Below the pieces are notes generated by a model, which had not been told where the DNA came from, made no database searches, and worked only from the letters and a program-made list of their open reading frames with translations. From positions 26,189,851-26,253,850 of the forward strand of contig NC_079877.1 of assembly GCF_029227915.1 (NCBI RefSeq): a DNA stretch of 64,000 nucleotides. Direction: 5' to 3'. Made by a program: the position numbers and the translations under genes. Positions within the stretch are counted from its first letter, which is position 1. Each line of letters opens with the position of its first letter. Below are positions 12,906-25,540 of the stretch, in pieces. The stretch comes from Hydractinia symbiolongicarpus (Eukaryota; Cnidaria; Hydrozoa; Anthoathecata; Hydractiniidae).

Positions 12906-13426
12906 TCAAGAAATGGCCTGCCAGACTGACCAATTACATCTCTAAGGTAGCAAAAAAAACTCTACAGTTTACAGTTATACATCGCCAAGTTTAGGAAAGC
13001 ATCTGGGGGACCTAGCAGGAGGCGGAATATTGCCACTGCATTCAAAGCATATGTCTATTTTTCTAATGATGTACTAATTTTCCTCTGTTACCTAGTTAAT
13101 GTATTTTGTCTCAAAACTGACCTACCAAACCCAGTCAAAGATTTGTTTATTGCTGTTACAATCCTTTTCCCTGTCAAAGCTAGAACGTTGAAATGATTTG
13201 AAATCTTTGATCAATGTTACAAGGATTTTGGTGTCAGAAGAACTGTTTCAGGCATCTGGAAGAGAACATATAAATTAGAATTTTTTCACTGGACTCCACC
13301 ATTGGCCGTTCTAAGGAGAACTCAGGAAATTCCCAATTGAGGCGGCTTTAATAGTTTGTGTTTAACTTTCGGTATATTCTGAAAAAATGCATTTTTTTCA
13401 TAACTTTTCTAATATTTTTAGAAGTT

Positions 13427-16400
13427 ATGGCCACAGGCGACATGGACCCTGCCCCAATGACAAGAGAGGAAGCAAAGAGGATACTTCGTAGGCTGGGTAA
13501 GTGTTCTGGTGATGCTAATGCATTGTAAAAGACAAAAACTTTTATAATAATATATGTTTTTTTTTATAGAACTTGATGCTTATTCTGCAATTGTAACAGC
13601 GTTCCGAGCACAGGGTGATGTTGACAAGTATGCATGAATTCTTTTTTAATGCTCACTGAATAAAATTACAGGCCAACAACATATCAAATCTACTGTCTTA
13701 TATAAAGAACTTTTTATACAGGTTTTATATATACAGGTCCTCATAATTTTAGCTATATATTTCCAAGCAATAATATAACATGATAAAAGTAGAGTAGCTT
13801 TTGGTTTTTGTGATTATTTTTCAAACATGACATTTAATCATTTCCTATCAATTTAGATCAAAGAAATCAATCTTGAATGAACTATCAAACCACCTGAGGT
13901 ATATTTCTTCACCATCAACCCCAGGCTCTTCACTTGAAGTTGCGTTAAAATATTTCTGATATGCCATGCTTTCTACATTTTTATAAATTTTATCAGCGAA
14001 TCTGCTTGCTTAATCTAGGGATTGATGTCCAAAAAAGTAATCTATCCTATATACAAAACTGTTAAGTTTCATTGTTTTTCTTTTTTTTAACATTAATTTG
14101 CCCTGAGAGTTTGCTGTTGTGCAATATCTGTTAATTTTTATAGTCTCCTCAGTGTGGTGGTAAATGATAATTAAGTTATGCCAATATCAAAGCAATTCTA
14201 AAACATATCAGACCATTTTGTGAAACGTGTGCAGTCCCACACGCACCTCCCCCCCCACACACACACACGCAGATTTGTTTAGGCATGCAATTATTTGCAC
14301 ACCTACTGATAATCTTGTGAAATGGCCTGACATATGTTAAAAATAGTCCCATATTGGTACATTTTGTGCTTGCACCTGTCAATTTTTTTATATATATATA
14401 TCAAACTTTTCATTCTGACATAACAAACATGGTGCATACAAACCCTCTTTGTAATTGCAGGGTTTGAATTAACAGATTGCAATTCACAATTTGCAAATCA
14501 AATTGCCATCTTTGTAAATCCCATCTTTTCATCAATTGTTTGTACATCTTATTACAACAGTATAACCATTAGCAAGGGATCAATGACCTACCCCAATTTA
14601 CTGAATTGACTGATTTTTAATTCGAACCCCATGCTCCAAAAATCTATTTTTTCTTTTTTCAGTATTTCTACAGAGCGTCACAGAGCTGAAGTCCGAAGAG
14701 TGGTAAATGATGACAGATTAAATGCTGTTGCTGAGTGGTGAGGTTTTTTATGAATGTTTGTGCTCATTTGCTGGGTTAATTATGTAGCAGTGAAAAATAG
14801 GGTCCTGCACATCCTTCAATGTTTAAAAAATTTTATGTTGTTATTATGTTTTAGCATGCATGGCACTGGGACCTCAGCAGAGTGGTCAATTGAGGGACGG
14901 CGGCTAGTTTCGTTAATGCCAAGACTGGTTCCACAAACTGTGTTTACAGCCAAGGCTAGTGCAGCAGCCAGTCAAGCTGTAGAGAGCAATCAAAAGCTAC
15001 CGTTGAAAACAGGTAAGTGACTATCTTTTCTTTTGACATGCCAGGTTAAAAATTTTAGTTATTTAAAAATTTTGATGTTTTTGTTTGCAGAAATTGAAGT
15101 CTTGCCACTACCAACGAAGCCGAAGACTTTACCACCTAAACCTGATCGCCATGATGGAAAGGATGAGAAAACAAAAATTAATCTATTGAATGGTAATGTT
15201 TATCGAATGTTTGCAAGTTTAGTACCACATTCATTTCCAAATCTTTTACAAAAAAGATTTTTAAGTTTTGTGATGGACAATATCCTGGCAAACTTGAATA
15301 GTTTTTTTTCACCTTTATTTTGTAGGACTTTAAGGCATTTCTATTGAATTAAGCAACATTTTTATCATAATTTTTAATTGAAGTTTGTAAATCTAGCAAG
15401 TTCTTTTATAAATGTGATTGCAAATGTTTTGGTTAGTTAAGAAAACTGTGGTTGCATTTATATATTATTTCATAGTAATTTAAAGGCACGCAATAAGGAA
15501 AATCATAAGATATAAGATTTCTGTGACTATAATGTCAGGAGACAAAACTTATAGGACATTTTCTTAAATATGTTTATGTTATAATACTGGTTGTGCATAG
15601 TAAGCCAAATGTAGCTGTGAGTAAAGATCACCATGTTTTTTTAATGTCGATTTTTTTATAATGCTCTTTTAGATAACTTGGCAAGTAAGCAAGACGATAA
15701 AACGAAAAAGAAAAAGAAACCCAACATCTTATACTCAAAACCATCACCAATAGCATTAAATAAAACTTTAACGAATCCGTTTAAACCATCGACAACTCCC
15801 TCTTCACTGAAACCTATGATTAAAAGCAATTCGTTGAAATATTCTGCTAGTTATTCCGTGTCGAGAGCAAGTACATCATTGTCATCGCCTGTCAAATACT
15901 CTCCTAAGCCGATCATTCTGCAGAGAAGTCCAACGAAAAGTCATCCAAACCTTTCCAGACCCCCAAGTATTCAGCTGCAGTCGCTTAGTTCATCGAACGT
16001 AAACACACCCTTGACTTCATTAAGTTCTGTTAGTGGTAGCAAGAGCGAGAGTTCACTTAATTTAATACAGTCACCTATGATTAAAGTTGTGAGTAACTCT
16101 TTACAAAACAACATCAACTCGACCTCTGCAATAAACACTTTACATAGTGGTAGTATAACACAAAAAATCAAATTTAAAACACCTTTACCCAAACCTAAAG
16201 TAAAGTCTACTAAATTCAAACCTATGGTGCCATTACAGAGGTCTGGACTTTTATCATCGTCATCACAGAACGCTGACAGCGTTGTACTTGGAAGCTCTTC
16301 ATCGGTAACTGTTGCTCCCATGTCTCCAGGAAGGCCAGGCAGCACACAGGGTGTGTCAGTGAAAGTGGTACAGGTAGCAAAGTCTGGAGTATCATCCACT

Positions 16401-19400
16401 GTTTCTTCTTCTCTTCTGAGTAATAAACCAGTGGTGGTTGTATCAAGTAACAAGAATCCATCTCAAAGAGTGTTAGCATTTAGTACGGTTGCAAATTCAG
16501 TTAATCACCAAATCAAGATGTCGTCCACATCACTTGCATCATCTGTTACATCTAGTGTACCAAAGGGTGCACTCACCTCAAAGTCCATGCCTCTAGCAAC
16601 AGGTTTCAAAATGATAGCTGTTACAACAGTTGTACCAGGTACGACTCAAGTGAAGACTGTTTATATTGCTACTCCAATCATGTCCCTAACAAAAACTGTA
16701 TCACAAACTACAGCTACCTCAATAACAACGCCGGCCGCTCAGAGTGGAAAACATGTACCAAGTTCTCTTGCATCAAATCTGCAGTCTGTAGTTGCTCGTT
16801 CTATTAATGCTGCAGTGTTAAATCAAACTGGAAAGTCACTTAGCTTGCATAATCTTCCATCAACAGCCATCTCTACATCAGCGGCCTCTTTAGCACTGTC
16901 AGGAAAACCTTTAAATCTTATGTCAAGTGCGAAAGGACTGGGCAGTTTAAAAACAACACTCTCGGGGGGCTCTCAAAGTCTAAAGTTATTCACTGCTATT
17001 ACTAAAAATCGAACTGCATTGAATGTTACAAATACAATGAAGACAGCACCGTTGTTGCCTAGCACAAGTTTGTTGTCGTCCAATGTCGGTCAACAACGTG
17101 TTGGGAATATTCAAATCAAAAGCACCGACATCCCGTCACAGCGAAACGATAAGCAGCAAGTCCTCAACGTCACGCATGAAGTACCTCCAAATATGCTCAC
17201 AAATAACTTTTTAAACATTGGTAGTGCGACCACGAACAGCTTAAATGCAAACAATTCAGAACAGGTCGGTGATCCTGGCCTGCCAACAACGTTGACGTTG
17301 AATGTAAATAACTTTGATGAGGATGTTAGTAGTACGTTGAATTTGCTTAACGATAATAACATCACCACGGAACAAATAACAGCATCGGCTACTGCAGAAA
17401 CAGATGATATGGCTTTTCTTAACGCTGGTGAGAAGTTTTTAGAACAGTTATCCGCCAAAATGACTGCCACCTCTCCTGACAGTCTTACAAAAACAGAAAG
17501 TTTCATCTTTCCAGCTAATCTCTCGATTGGCCTTGCGAACGAAGCTTTAAACCAAACGCACAGTGTTTACGAACTCTCGAATGAGCACGGGATAGAAACT
17601 CTTAGTGGTGTTCAGTTAAAACAGCCCGACGTGGTTACAAAGGATACCAATTACTTGATTAACCAAAAGACCCCGGGCCTTCACAACATTGGGTTGGTGA
17701 CCCCGAAGTCGTCAAATACTTTAAGTAATAATATATCGCTAGTTAACGCCAGATTTAATTTAGCTGCTAGCAATCTGAACAATGGTACCTACCCTCAAGT
17801 GAAAGGTACTTCAAACACCCTCTCTTCGATGCCTGCTGTAAATAATCTATCCGTTTCCAAGTCCAGTTTTCAAAAAGCTGATATTAATCGAACTGTGTTG
17901 AATTATCCGAATATCACGAAAGTTGGCGGGAAAACAGATGTACTGAACATGCATAGTGATAACAGCTTAAACACTGTCGGTTTTATCAATGTTGGGAGTA
18001 CGCTTACGATTGACAACACTCCTTCAAATATGGGGCTAAAATTGACATCCCCACAGTTGTCAAATAAACTACAAATGTCTATACCAGGCTCGTCCAAACT
18101 AAATATATCACCGGTTCTTGTCAATAATGTCAATTCTAACAGTAGTACGAACAATGAACTTTTTACTCAGATATCCAAAACACCTGTGAATAGCTTGATC
18201 CCTTTCTCAACTATAAATAGTCGGCACACAAATGTGTCGCCAATCGAACCCACAAGAGTTTCGATAGGAGCCAACTCACTTAACCAAACACTTAACGGAC
18301 CAGAAGTCAACCAAAATATCGAAACTGTTAATGGTAAAAAGAGAAAGTTAAGCGAGACGAGTAAACATCCACCGCGCACGCAAGCCAGTTGGATTAGAGG
18401 CGCGGCAAAGTAAGTGATACTTTTCTAAATTTGCTTTTTTGCGTTGTGGTTTATCGTTGTTGTTGTTTTTTGTCATTGTCGTTATTTATTGGTGTTGTTG
18501 TTTATGTTGTTTATTGTTGTTGTTGTTTGTTGTTTATCGTTGCTGTTTGTCGTTGTTTATCGTTGTTTGTTTTTCCTTGTTTTTGTCGTTATTTATCGTT
18601 GTTGTTGTTTGTCGTTGTCGTTTTTCGTTGTTGCTGTCGATGTTGTTGTTTATCGTTGTTGTCATTGTCGTTTATTAGCTTAAACGACCAATGTGTTTAA
18701 TATGACATGTCTTTTTTTTGCAGCTTGTTGGCACGCGTGTCTCGTTTTCGTGGGTCCAACAAACAAAAGGGTGAAATGAATGCAGCATCCTGGTTTACTA
18801 AGCCTGGTAATTTTATATTCTTTTTCTTCGTTAAATGTATCCACACAGGGTGACCACGCCTTCTTTGCAATATACTTTCTAACTGAAACACTGTAACTGT
18901 GTATTGTATATTGTTTGCTACCTGTGATACTCTTTTATTTGGTTGTGGATGATGACCATGTTGATATGTTGTTGATCCAATTCTATCTTTGAGAGTGCAG
19001 CTGCTATCTCGCTACAGTTTTTTTTTTATATTACCATTCGATGGCCCGTGGAAAATCCGCGGATTCGCTCGTTTTTTTATAACGCATTATGCACGTCTCG
19101 CTACTCGAGGTACCATTTTGCGTGACTGACAGACAGACAAACATAATATAGACGCATGATTTGTTACGCTTTTAAAAAACAACCAGTTCATACCGCATTT
19201 TTTACTGTACCATCTCTAACTTTGCAGTTGTTAAAATTTTGGGGAAGGAAATATGTGACAATAAATGAAACATTTATGCTCCAGGGTTGATTAGTAGTGG
19301 AGATGGTGCAGTGGTAGCGGCTTGTAAACAGTTTCAGGTTCGAGTCTCCACTCCGGCGCACTTTAAATGTAGTGTTGTGAGCCCTTTTAACTGTGGCAGG

Positions 19401-21594
19401 CAAATAAGTTAAAGCAATGCTATGTGTCTATGACGATAATGTAACATAGTTTAAGTCGGCATGGAAAAAGAGTCAACGGTTGGAATTAATTTATAAAAAA
19501 TATTATAACAATCTATATTATAATACCCGTATACGTCTGTCTGCCTGTCTGTCTGTCTGTCACGCAAAATGGTAGCTTAGCTGCGCAATCGCGAGAAGCA
19601 CGCAATGCGGTATAAAAAGGACGGGCGAACCCCTGGATTTTCCACAGGCTAACGACTAGTATTAGACAATCACTATAAATCGTTTCCTAAAAAGAGGAGA
19701 AAAATATCCAAAAAAAAGTAATTTATTATTTCAAATATTATTAATATATTATTAATATTATTTTAATAATTTTCGTAAAATTGACAAAGCTCTTGCCAAA
19801 TTCACGAAAATTTAATTCTATTTAATAGTCGTTATCACCTAAATTTAAGTTTAACCTGAAAACCTAAATTCTCCGAAAACCTTTTATAACGATAGATTTC
19901 GTTTCCAATTAAATATAACATCTTGTCCTCTGAAATCTTAAAAATTTAAAGCAGTGCGCAACCTTAACCTATTTTTTCTTGAGACATGTGTTGTGGAGAG
20001 GTAATATATTGTATTTTTGTATTTTAATATTTTGTATTTTTTTAATTTAGTTGATCAAAACGACGCGCCAGGTTATTACCGAATTATCAAGAATCCGATG
20101 GATTTCGGAAGAATAAAACGAAAATTGGAAGTATGGACTAAATTTAATTTGTTTCGGTTGTTAAAAAATATTTGTGGAGTTAGATTTTCATCAGGATTGC
20201 TATCGTGGCTGTCATCATTGTTGGCGTTATTGTTTCAGTCGTCGTTATTGTTGTCGTCGTCGTCGTCGTCTTTGTCAATGTTGTTGTCGTTAGCGTCGTT
20301 TTTGTCGTCATTGTTGTCGGTGTTGTTACTATTGTTAATAATATTATATAGTATTTATTTTCATATCCGTCGTTGTTGTCGTCGTCGTTGTTATTGTTGT
20401 TGTTGTCGTCGTCGTCGTAGTAGTAGTTCTGTTTGTCAGTTTTCATACATGCCGTTGTTGTTGTTGTTGTTGTTTATTTCATCATATATTTGTTTGTTTA
20501 ATCAGGATGGAGAATATGCAAGCTATCCAAACTTTTACGATGATATGATGCTCATAAAAAATAACTGCTACATATACAATCCGGAAGGTCACGTGACCAG
20601 AAAGGTTAGTTTCGTTTTCATGTCCTATGTCTTTCAGCAGGAATTTTCGCTCTCCTAAAAAAGAATGCATTTTACACTTTTATTGCTTACGTCTTCAGAT
20701 TTTTGCATAGTTCAAAGAAAAAGCTTCTCCATAAATTTATGATTTGAGAAGGATCTGTATTCTCCTAAAATGAATCATCACATGAGAAGTTGGTATCCAG
20801 TTGTGTTGCGTACCATAAACCTCCCCATAAGCAGAGGGCGCAAGAATAGGGCGCAGAGGGCGCAAGAGTATTATCTGTGAGAATAAGAGGCTAAAGTTAC
20901 GCAGGCGTACAACCACATGCTGCTTTATTGAAAAATTTTCTTTGAAAATGTATCCATCATGCTGTTTTTAAGTTCAAGAGGGCAGTACTATAACCAACTT
21001 TAATTGACTTTGTGTTTTAGGATTGTGATGACGTTTTTTCATTCTTTGAAGTTGAGTACAGAAAATTGTTAGAACGATGGGAGAAGGTAATGAAAGTTCC
21101 AGTCCAGACATTTTGCATTATTAGCAATCAGAGGCTCAAATGTGGAAGTATAAGTGTTAAGTAAACAACAAAGAATGTCTGAAGAAGTGACGAAAGTGTC
21201 CAGAATTTTGTCAGTTTATGTGTTAAAATGTTAAATTAAAACAGGAGGTGAAGAACAAAAACAATTATAGTAAATAAAAATAACAAATAAAATAAAATTT
21301 AAAATTATAAATAATGTAATATTTTGTCTGACGAATAAATTTGTATGTCAAAAATTCTTTTTGACATTATTTTTTTTTGTTCCTAATGTTTACAACAAAT
21401 CCGTCAAATTAACAGCAAAATTAAGCCTAAATAATTAATTAAAACAACACCCTCTTTTGGGTGTACACCTTACTTAAAGTGTAGTCTGTTTCTGTCATTA
21501 CACTTGATTAAATTTTATTTTTTACTTTTAGCACCACGTCTCACCACAGAAAAAACTAAAAATTACTCCTGAAGATGGTGTCGATGTTTCCTGA
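13427..21594 (+). CDS. EMSY-like: EMSY-like ENT-domain protein with C-terminal bromodomain
   Basis: Twelve coding exons: 13427-13496, 13570-13627, 13857-13898, 14663-14737, 14855-15012, 15091-15192, 15673-18409, 18724-18806, 20051-20130, 20506-20604, 21021-21086, 21532-21594. All introns are GT-AG and phases agree; the total is 1,210 residues. Residues 11-81 form an ENT domain, including SISTERHRAEVRR; a WSIEGRRLV...LMPRLVPQT block follows, both hallmarks of EMSY. EMSY is a nuclear chromatin repressor known for binding BRCA2 and joining KDM5/SIN3-type complexes. The giant seventh exon encodes a Ser/Thr/Asn-rich disordered middle with basic clusters (TKKKKKP, GKKRKLSE). Residues 1081-1190 form a complete bromodomain: ZA-loop PVDQNDAPGYY and NPMDF, and NCYIYN with the acetyl-lysine-binding Asn at 1160. 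Vertebrate EMSY has no bromodomain, to my knowledge. The start is the first ATG after a 5' acceptor. Confidence 0.88.
18431..18690. repeat. Intronic GTT/GTC trinucleotide array
   Basis: Degenerate runs of GTTGTT, GTCGTT and ATCGTTG fill most of the intron between the giant exon and the first bromodomain exon. All three frames are open and read as Leu/Val/Cys-rich peptides; this is a consequence of the triplet composition, not coding evidence. Confidence 0.85.
19030..19152 (+). repeat. Interspersed repeat, GCCCGTGG...GACAGACAGAC family
   Basis: Contains CGATGGCCCGTGGAAAATCC, the TACCATTTTGCGTGAC word shared with other copies, and the GACAGACAGAC...ATAATATAGAC end. It lies in the intron between bromodomain exons 8 and 9 of the ENT gene. 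Confidence 0.65.
19285..19440 (+). mobile_element. tRNA-derived SINE (candidate), intronic
   Basis: GGTGCAGTGGTAGCGG (box A-like) is followed about 30 bp later by GGTTCGAGTCT (box B). A short body with GAGCCCTTTTAACTGTGGC follows. It is in sense orientation within the same intron as the two GACAGACA copies. No intact tRNA acceptor stem was found. Confidence 0.5.
19511..19660 (-). repeat. Interspersed repeat, ACTAGTCG...GACAGACAGAC family, reverse copy
   Basis: Read on the minus strand it starts ACTAGTCGTTAGCCTGTGG, has the AAATCC hairpin half and GCGAACCC-type GC word, and ends in repeated GACA units and TATTATAATATAG. It is 360 bp from a forward copy; the two flank the SINE, so this intron is a nested repeat cluster. 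Confidence 0.7.
20180..20480. repeat. Intronic GTC/GTT trinucleotide array in the bromodomain intron
   Basis: Long GTCGTCGTC and GTTGTTGTT runs occur between exons 9 and 10 of the ENT-bromodomain gene, the second such array in this gene. The intron reads through as a Ser/Leu-rich peptide because stop codons are rare in this composition. Confidence 0.85.
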
Positions 21595-21750
21595 TGATTA
21601 CATGGATATTATTTTGCTTCGACGCAATGTTTTCACGCCCCTTAGTGTCACGATGTGACGTCAACTTAAACGCCGTTACTTATTGGCGACGTGTTCATAC
21701 GACGTAAGGAGCTGTTAAAAAATACTGCCACTGATATGAACTTACCGAAT

Positions 21751-21756
21751 AATAAA
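21751..21756 (+). terminator. Candidate poly(A) signal of the ENT-bromodomain gene
   Basis: This is an AATAAA about 160 bp after the stop codon. Other AT-rich hexamer variants lie nearby, so the assignment is provisional. Confidence 0.35.
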
Positions 21757-22349
21757 TTATTGTGATGTGCATATCTAAATTTAATGACGTCTCTCACTGT
21801 ATATATAATGTAAATTTTGTAAAATATGGAGACAGCGTATCTTCCTTTTTTAGCAGGCTTATGTTGTTTTGTTTTGTTGATTTAGTTGCCGCAAATCAAT
21901 CTCTCTGATTTTAAAATAATACAAATTCTCCTATTTCATTAAATCTCTCAATTTTAGTTGTTTTTTTTTCTGCGTATACAGCTTAGTGCCTGCGGAGGAG
22001 AGCTTATATTTACAAAATTGCGCATCTCCATCGTATGGACTATGTATATTTATATGTAATAGTAAAAAACAGGAGTTCCGTAGTTGTGAGTTCTTTCTGA
22101 CACGTTGATGTTTGTGGACCATGCCCATTTGATTTTAAGTTGCTAAAATATTGTCTAAATAAACCGTACTGAATTCGTTAATCTGAATTTGTTAAAACCT
22201 GTTGAAAAAAAAGTAACAATGAAAGAGTATCACTTTAGCATCTACCACCCTTTCCCGAAGAACCAAAAGGAATTGCGAGTCCTTATGTAGCTAGTTTCAT
22301 TTGAAACTTTTTTCTCTTTTCGCAGCCAAACGAGACAAGTTTAACATTT

Positions 22350-22425
22350 AAAGCCACGTTTACACGATTAATTTTATATGATCATATAGTATATGTCATA
22401 AAATTTAATCGTGTAAAAGCGGCTT
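22350..22425. repeat. Hairpin: TTAATCGTGTAAA inverted repeat
   Basis: AAGCCACGTTTACACGATTA is mirrored by TAATCGTGTAAAAGCGGCTT, enclosing an AT-rich loop with TATGATCATATA. It looks like a short foldback element or the end of a longer one. Confidence 0.6.
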
Positions 22426-22653
22426 AACACAGGTTTATTGGAAGTTCACTCTTCATCTTTGTTACTTTTACTAAGTTTTAGACTCTGGTTACTTAAATCG
22501 AGAAAATCAAAGAGCCATATCCAATCAAAAATTTTCATTAAACAAATATGCGTACTATCAAAACGTATGCGTACTATCGTAGTATCAAAAGTCGAGACGA
22601 TAAACATTGACTCCTGCTGTGCAAGAAGACGGAAAACGAACGTGAGGAAATTT

Positions 22654-23182
22654 GTTATCTGAGCATTAACCTCCTTCCGACTTAATAATTATGGTAAATT
22701 TTCATTTCGTAAAGGCTAAAATACACGGTAGGTTTAAATGGACCGTTTAAATGTAAGAAAAAAAAACTTACTGTGTAAACAGCAAAGATGTACAACTTTT
22801 TTCGGTTTTATAAGTTTTTTAAAAGTTGGACATGTTCAACTTTGCCAGGTTTTTTTCTATTGAAAATAACAGAATGATTAACGAACTATCGTTTAAACTA
22901 AAGATTTGAGCATATTTTTTTGATTTCTAATTATAACCTATTTTTTTCTTTCAACATTTACCCTGCTGCTACTATAATATTAACTGTAACGAAATACTGT
23001 ACGTATTTTTCTTTAGTATTCATTGTAAAAAGAGAGTTTTTTTAAAAAACTTATACATTTTATCTTCTGCAACGAAACTTATAAGTTTTTTTCTTACAAC
23101 TAAACGGTCCGTTTAAACTTTCCGTGTATTTTTCCGTGTATTACATAACTATTAAGTCGGAAGAAGATAATGCTCAGATAAC
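22654..23182. mobile_element. Non-autonomous DNA transposon with long terminal inverted repeats
   Basis: The left end GTTATCTGAGCATTA...CTTCCGACTTAATA is matched in inverse by TATTAAGTCGGAAG...TAATGCTCAGATAAC at the right end. Further inward both arms repeat TACACGG and GTTTAAAyGGACCGTTTA in inverse, so the similarity continues for about 100 bp with interruptions. The 330-bp centre is AT-rich and non-coding. No clear target-site duplication was recognised, and the superfamily is undetermined. Confidence 0.7.
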
Positions 23183-25179
23183 AGTCGCAGAAACACCTAT
23201 TTGTAAAGAATACGCAACGCATTCCAAAATCAGGAATTTAATAATTACGGCGTAAAAGAATAGTAAGCACATATTATTTTTCATTTGACGTCGGCTTTTA
23301 CCTAGGAAAATTTCTTATTTAAAATCTCCCGTGCCTACTAAAACTTATTCCTGACAAAACCATTCAACTTAGGACTATTTTTTTCGCCGAGTCACAGAAG
23401 GGCGTGTTACTAGTCAACTCTGCAAATCTCAAGCTCTAACTCTTAGGCCACATTTTGATATCATAGCTAGCCTAACAAACGTTTTAGAGATCCCTCTTAA
23501 AGGGGCTACGGAACGGCTGTTGGTTTTCGACTTTAGTGACTTAGACGAAAGCCGGGCCGGAGGCCGCGAAAAATAAAAAATGGCTATTTTTCCGGCATGT
23601 ATGTAATTTACAGACTCGAACATATAGATATATCTAGAATTTTTATCTTCTCGAGCCTTGGTCATGTTTTCATCCAGAATGAGTCTTGCTGAAATATTTC
23701 TTTGTAATATACTTTTTGGAAAAAAATATTGAACCAGCGAGCAAAGTACGCTAGTCTGTTCATTGCGCAAAACACGTGTTCCGGATTATAATATGTGCGC
23801 GTGATAAACGGAATGTGAGCATTTTAACCAGTTCGTAGCCCCCTTGAATGGTAACCATCGCAACTGATATGTGCAATGTGATTATTTTTTTAACCCCAAT
23901 ACTTACTTACCAATTGAGAAACGAACATCTTGTCGTCCCGGTTATAACAAAGAGACAAAGGGCACTAAGAACGAGGTTGGGACAGTGTCTTTCGAGAATA
24001 AATATAACAAGACAGGCATTTGTCTCTTGAACCATCTTCAGAAAATTGTTGCAAATTGTTAGACACGTGGATAACACGTGGGTAGGGGCGGATCTAGGAT
24101 TTTTTTCTGGTTAGGCAAAATTTCATAGATTTTTTGGCAAAGTAATGTCAAGGGTTGTGGTGTTGTACGAGGTAAATCGGCCGTTTTGTGTTTTTGCTGT
24201 AAAAGGAACTAAAATTTTCCCAAAAGTAAGGTTTTTAGTTATTAAGAATCCTTCTAGATTAGAAACGAAAGTTTCTTTATAGCCAAACAAATAACAGTAA
24301 CCCCCGTAGTTTTACCACTTTATCCTTGTTAAAACATGCGGATGGAAAATGCGTCTGGTTAGCAAATTCGATTTGAAACAGGGTTAGCGTTTCCATAATT
24401 TCTTTGAATCACATATTGGTATTAAGTATCTTAGCATCTTTTTTCGTTTTGCGCACATAATACGAGTACAAGTAATAAGTTGGGGATTTGCTTCATTTCA
24501 AAACATGCAATAAGTCTAATAACTAACAATACAACAAAAAATTACATTACAAGACAATTTTAGGAATAGATAGTCAACAGTAGTGCAACGTAGAAATATT
24601 GTTTGGAAAATTATAGTCTGTGGTAACAACCTGCAAATGCACAAAGAAAACCAGCATATAAAAGAATGAAAGATTTCCAGTTAGACTTACAGTGTAAGAT
24701 CGCAACATATAATAAACGTGTACAAAAAGTATATAGTAATCACCTCTTCATGAAGTTAATACAGTTTAGCATTAGGGTTACTGGTGTAGTTTTGCACCAA
24801 TTTCTATTAAGCATTAATTTTAATGCTATGAAATTCCCACAAGAGAAAGGCAGTTTATTAAGCCAGAAAAGAGTTAGAAATTAGAAAAATAACATCAAAA
24901 CATTTAAGATGTCTCATATTATTTACCCTTACATGTCCCTGTCAACTATGTTTAAAAAATATTTTAATACTGTAAAATCTTTAAGAAAGTTTTAGTAACT
25001 ATAAGCCAATTATGAAGATTCTCATATAAAAAGCAACATATATACAAATCCTACTCATATCCATAAGTTGACATGACATTTTGTTAGTTTACAGTCTGTA
25101 ACAGAACGTTTTTTAACATGCAATTCTTGTTTCGATCTGTATATGTTTTACGTGAAAATCATTTCTATGATTTACTTGA

Positions 25180-25540
25180 ATATTCACAAGTTATTTTGAT
25201 TGATTTTTTTCACCAACTTTGTGGATTATACCAGATATATATCCATTGTTTACAGTTTTCCAATATTATAAGGATTCAGAACAAATCTTCTGTGTTATTT
25301 ACTTGAATATTCATCATAGGTACCAGGGTGACATCAAAATACAAATTATTTTGATTGATTTTTTTCACCCTCTTAGTTCCTCTTATGAAACACAACTTTG
25401 TGGATTATACCAGATATATATCCATTGTTTACAGTTTTCCAATATTATAAGGATTAACAAATCTGTGTTCTTTTAATTGATGGTGATTTTCATTGTCAGA
25501 AGAATATTCATCTTAGGTACCAGGGTGACATCAAAATATC
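25180..25540 (+). repeat. Two-copy tandem duplication (about 180 bp)
   Basis: The block ATTTTGATTGATTTTTTTCA through GGTACCAGGGTGACATCAAAA occurs twice, about 179 bp apart (for example CTTTGTGGATTATACC at 25,217 and 25,396), with small indels. It lies inside the 3.1-kb hAT-ended element. Confidence 0.8.

Noticed and set aside
15971-18379. Several minus-strand ORFs of 70-160 codons opposite the giant exon
   Set aside because: They are antisense to a long coding exon, with no domain or splice support.
18431-18700. Leu/Val/Cys-rich ORFs in three frames, which could be read as a transmembrane peptide
   Set aside because: They lie in a triplet array between a good donor and acceptor; all frames are open because of composition.
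19285-19365. A functional tRNA gene
   Set aside because: Box A and B-like words are present, but no complete cloverleaf or acceptor stem can be drawn; SINE is the better call.
20017-20658. A 213-codon ORF spanning two bromodomain exons and the intron between them
   Set aside because: Splicing at 20,130 and 20,506 gives a perfect bromodomain; the intronic part is GTC/GTT repeat.
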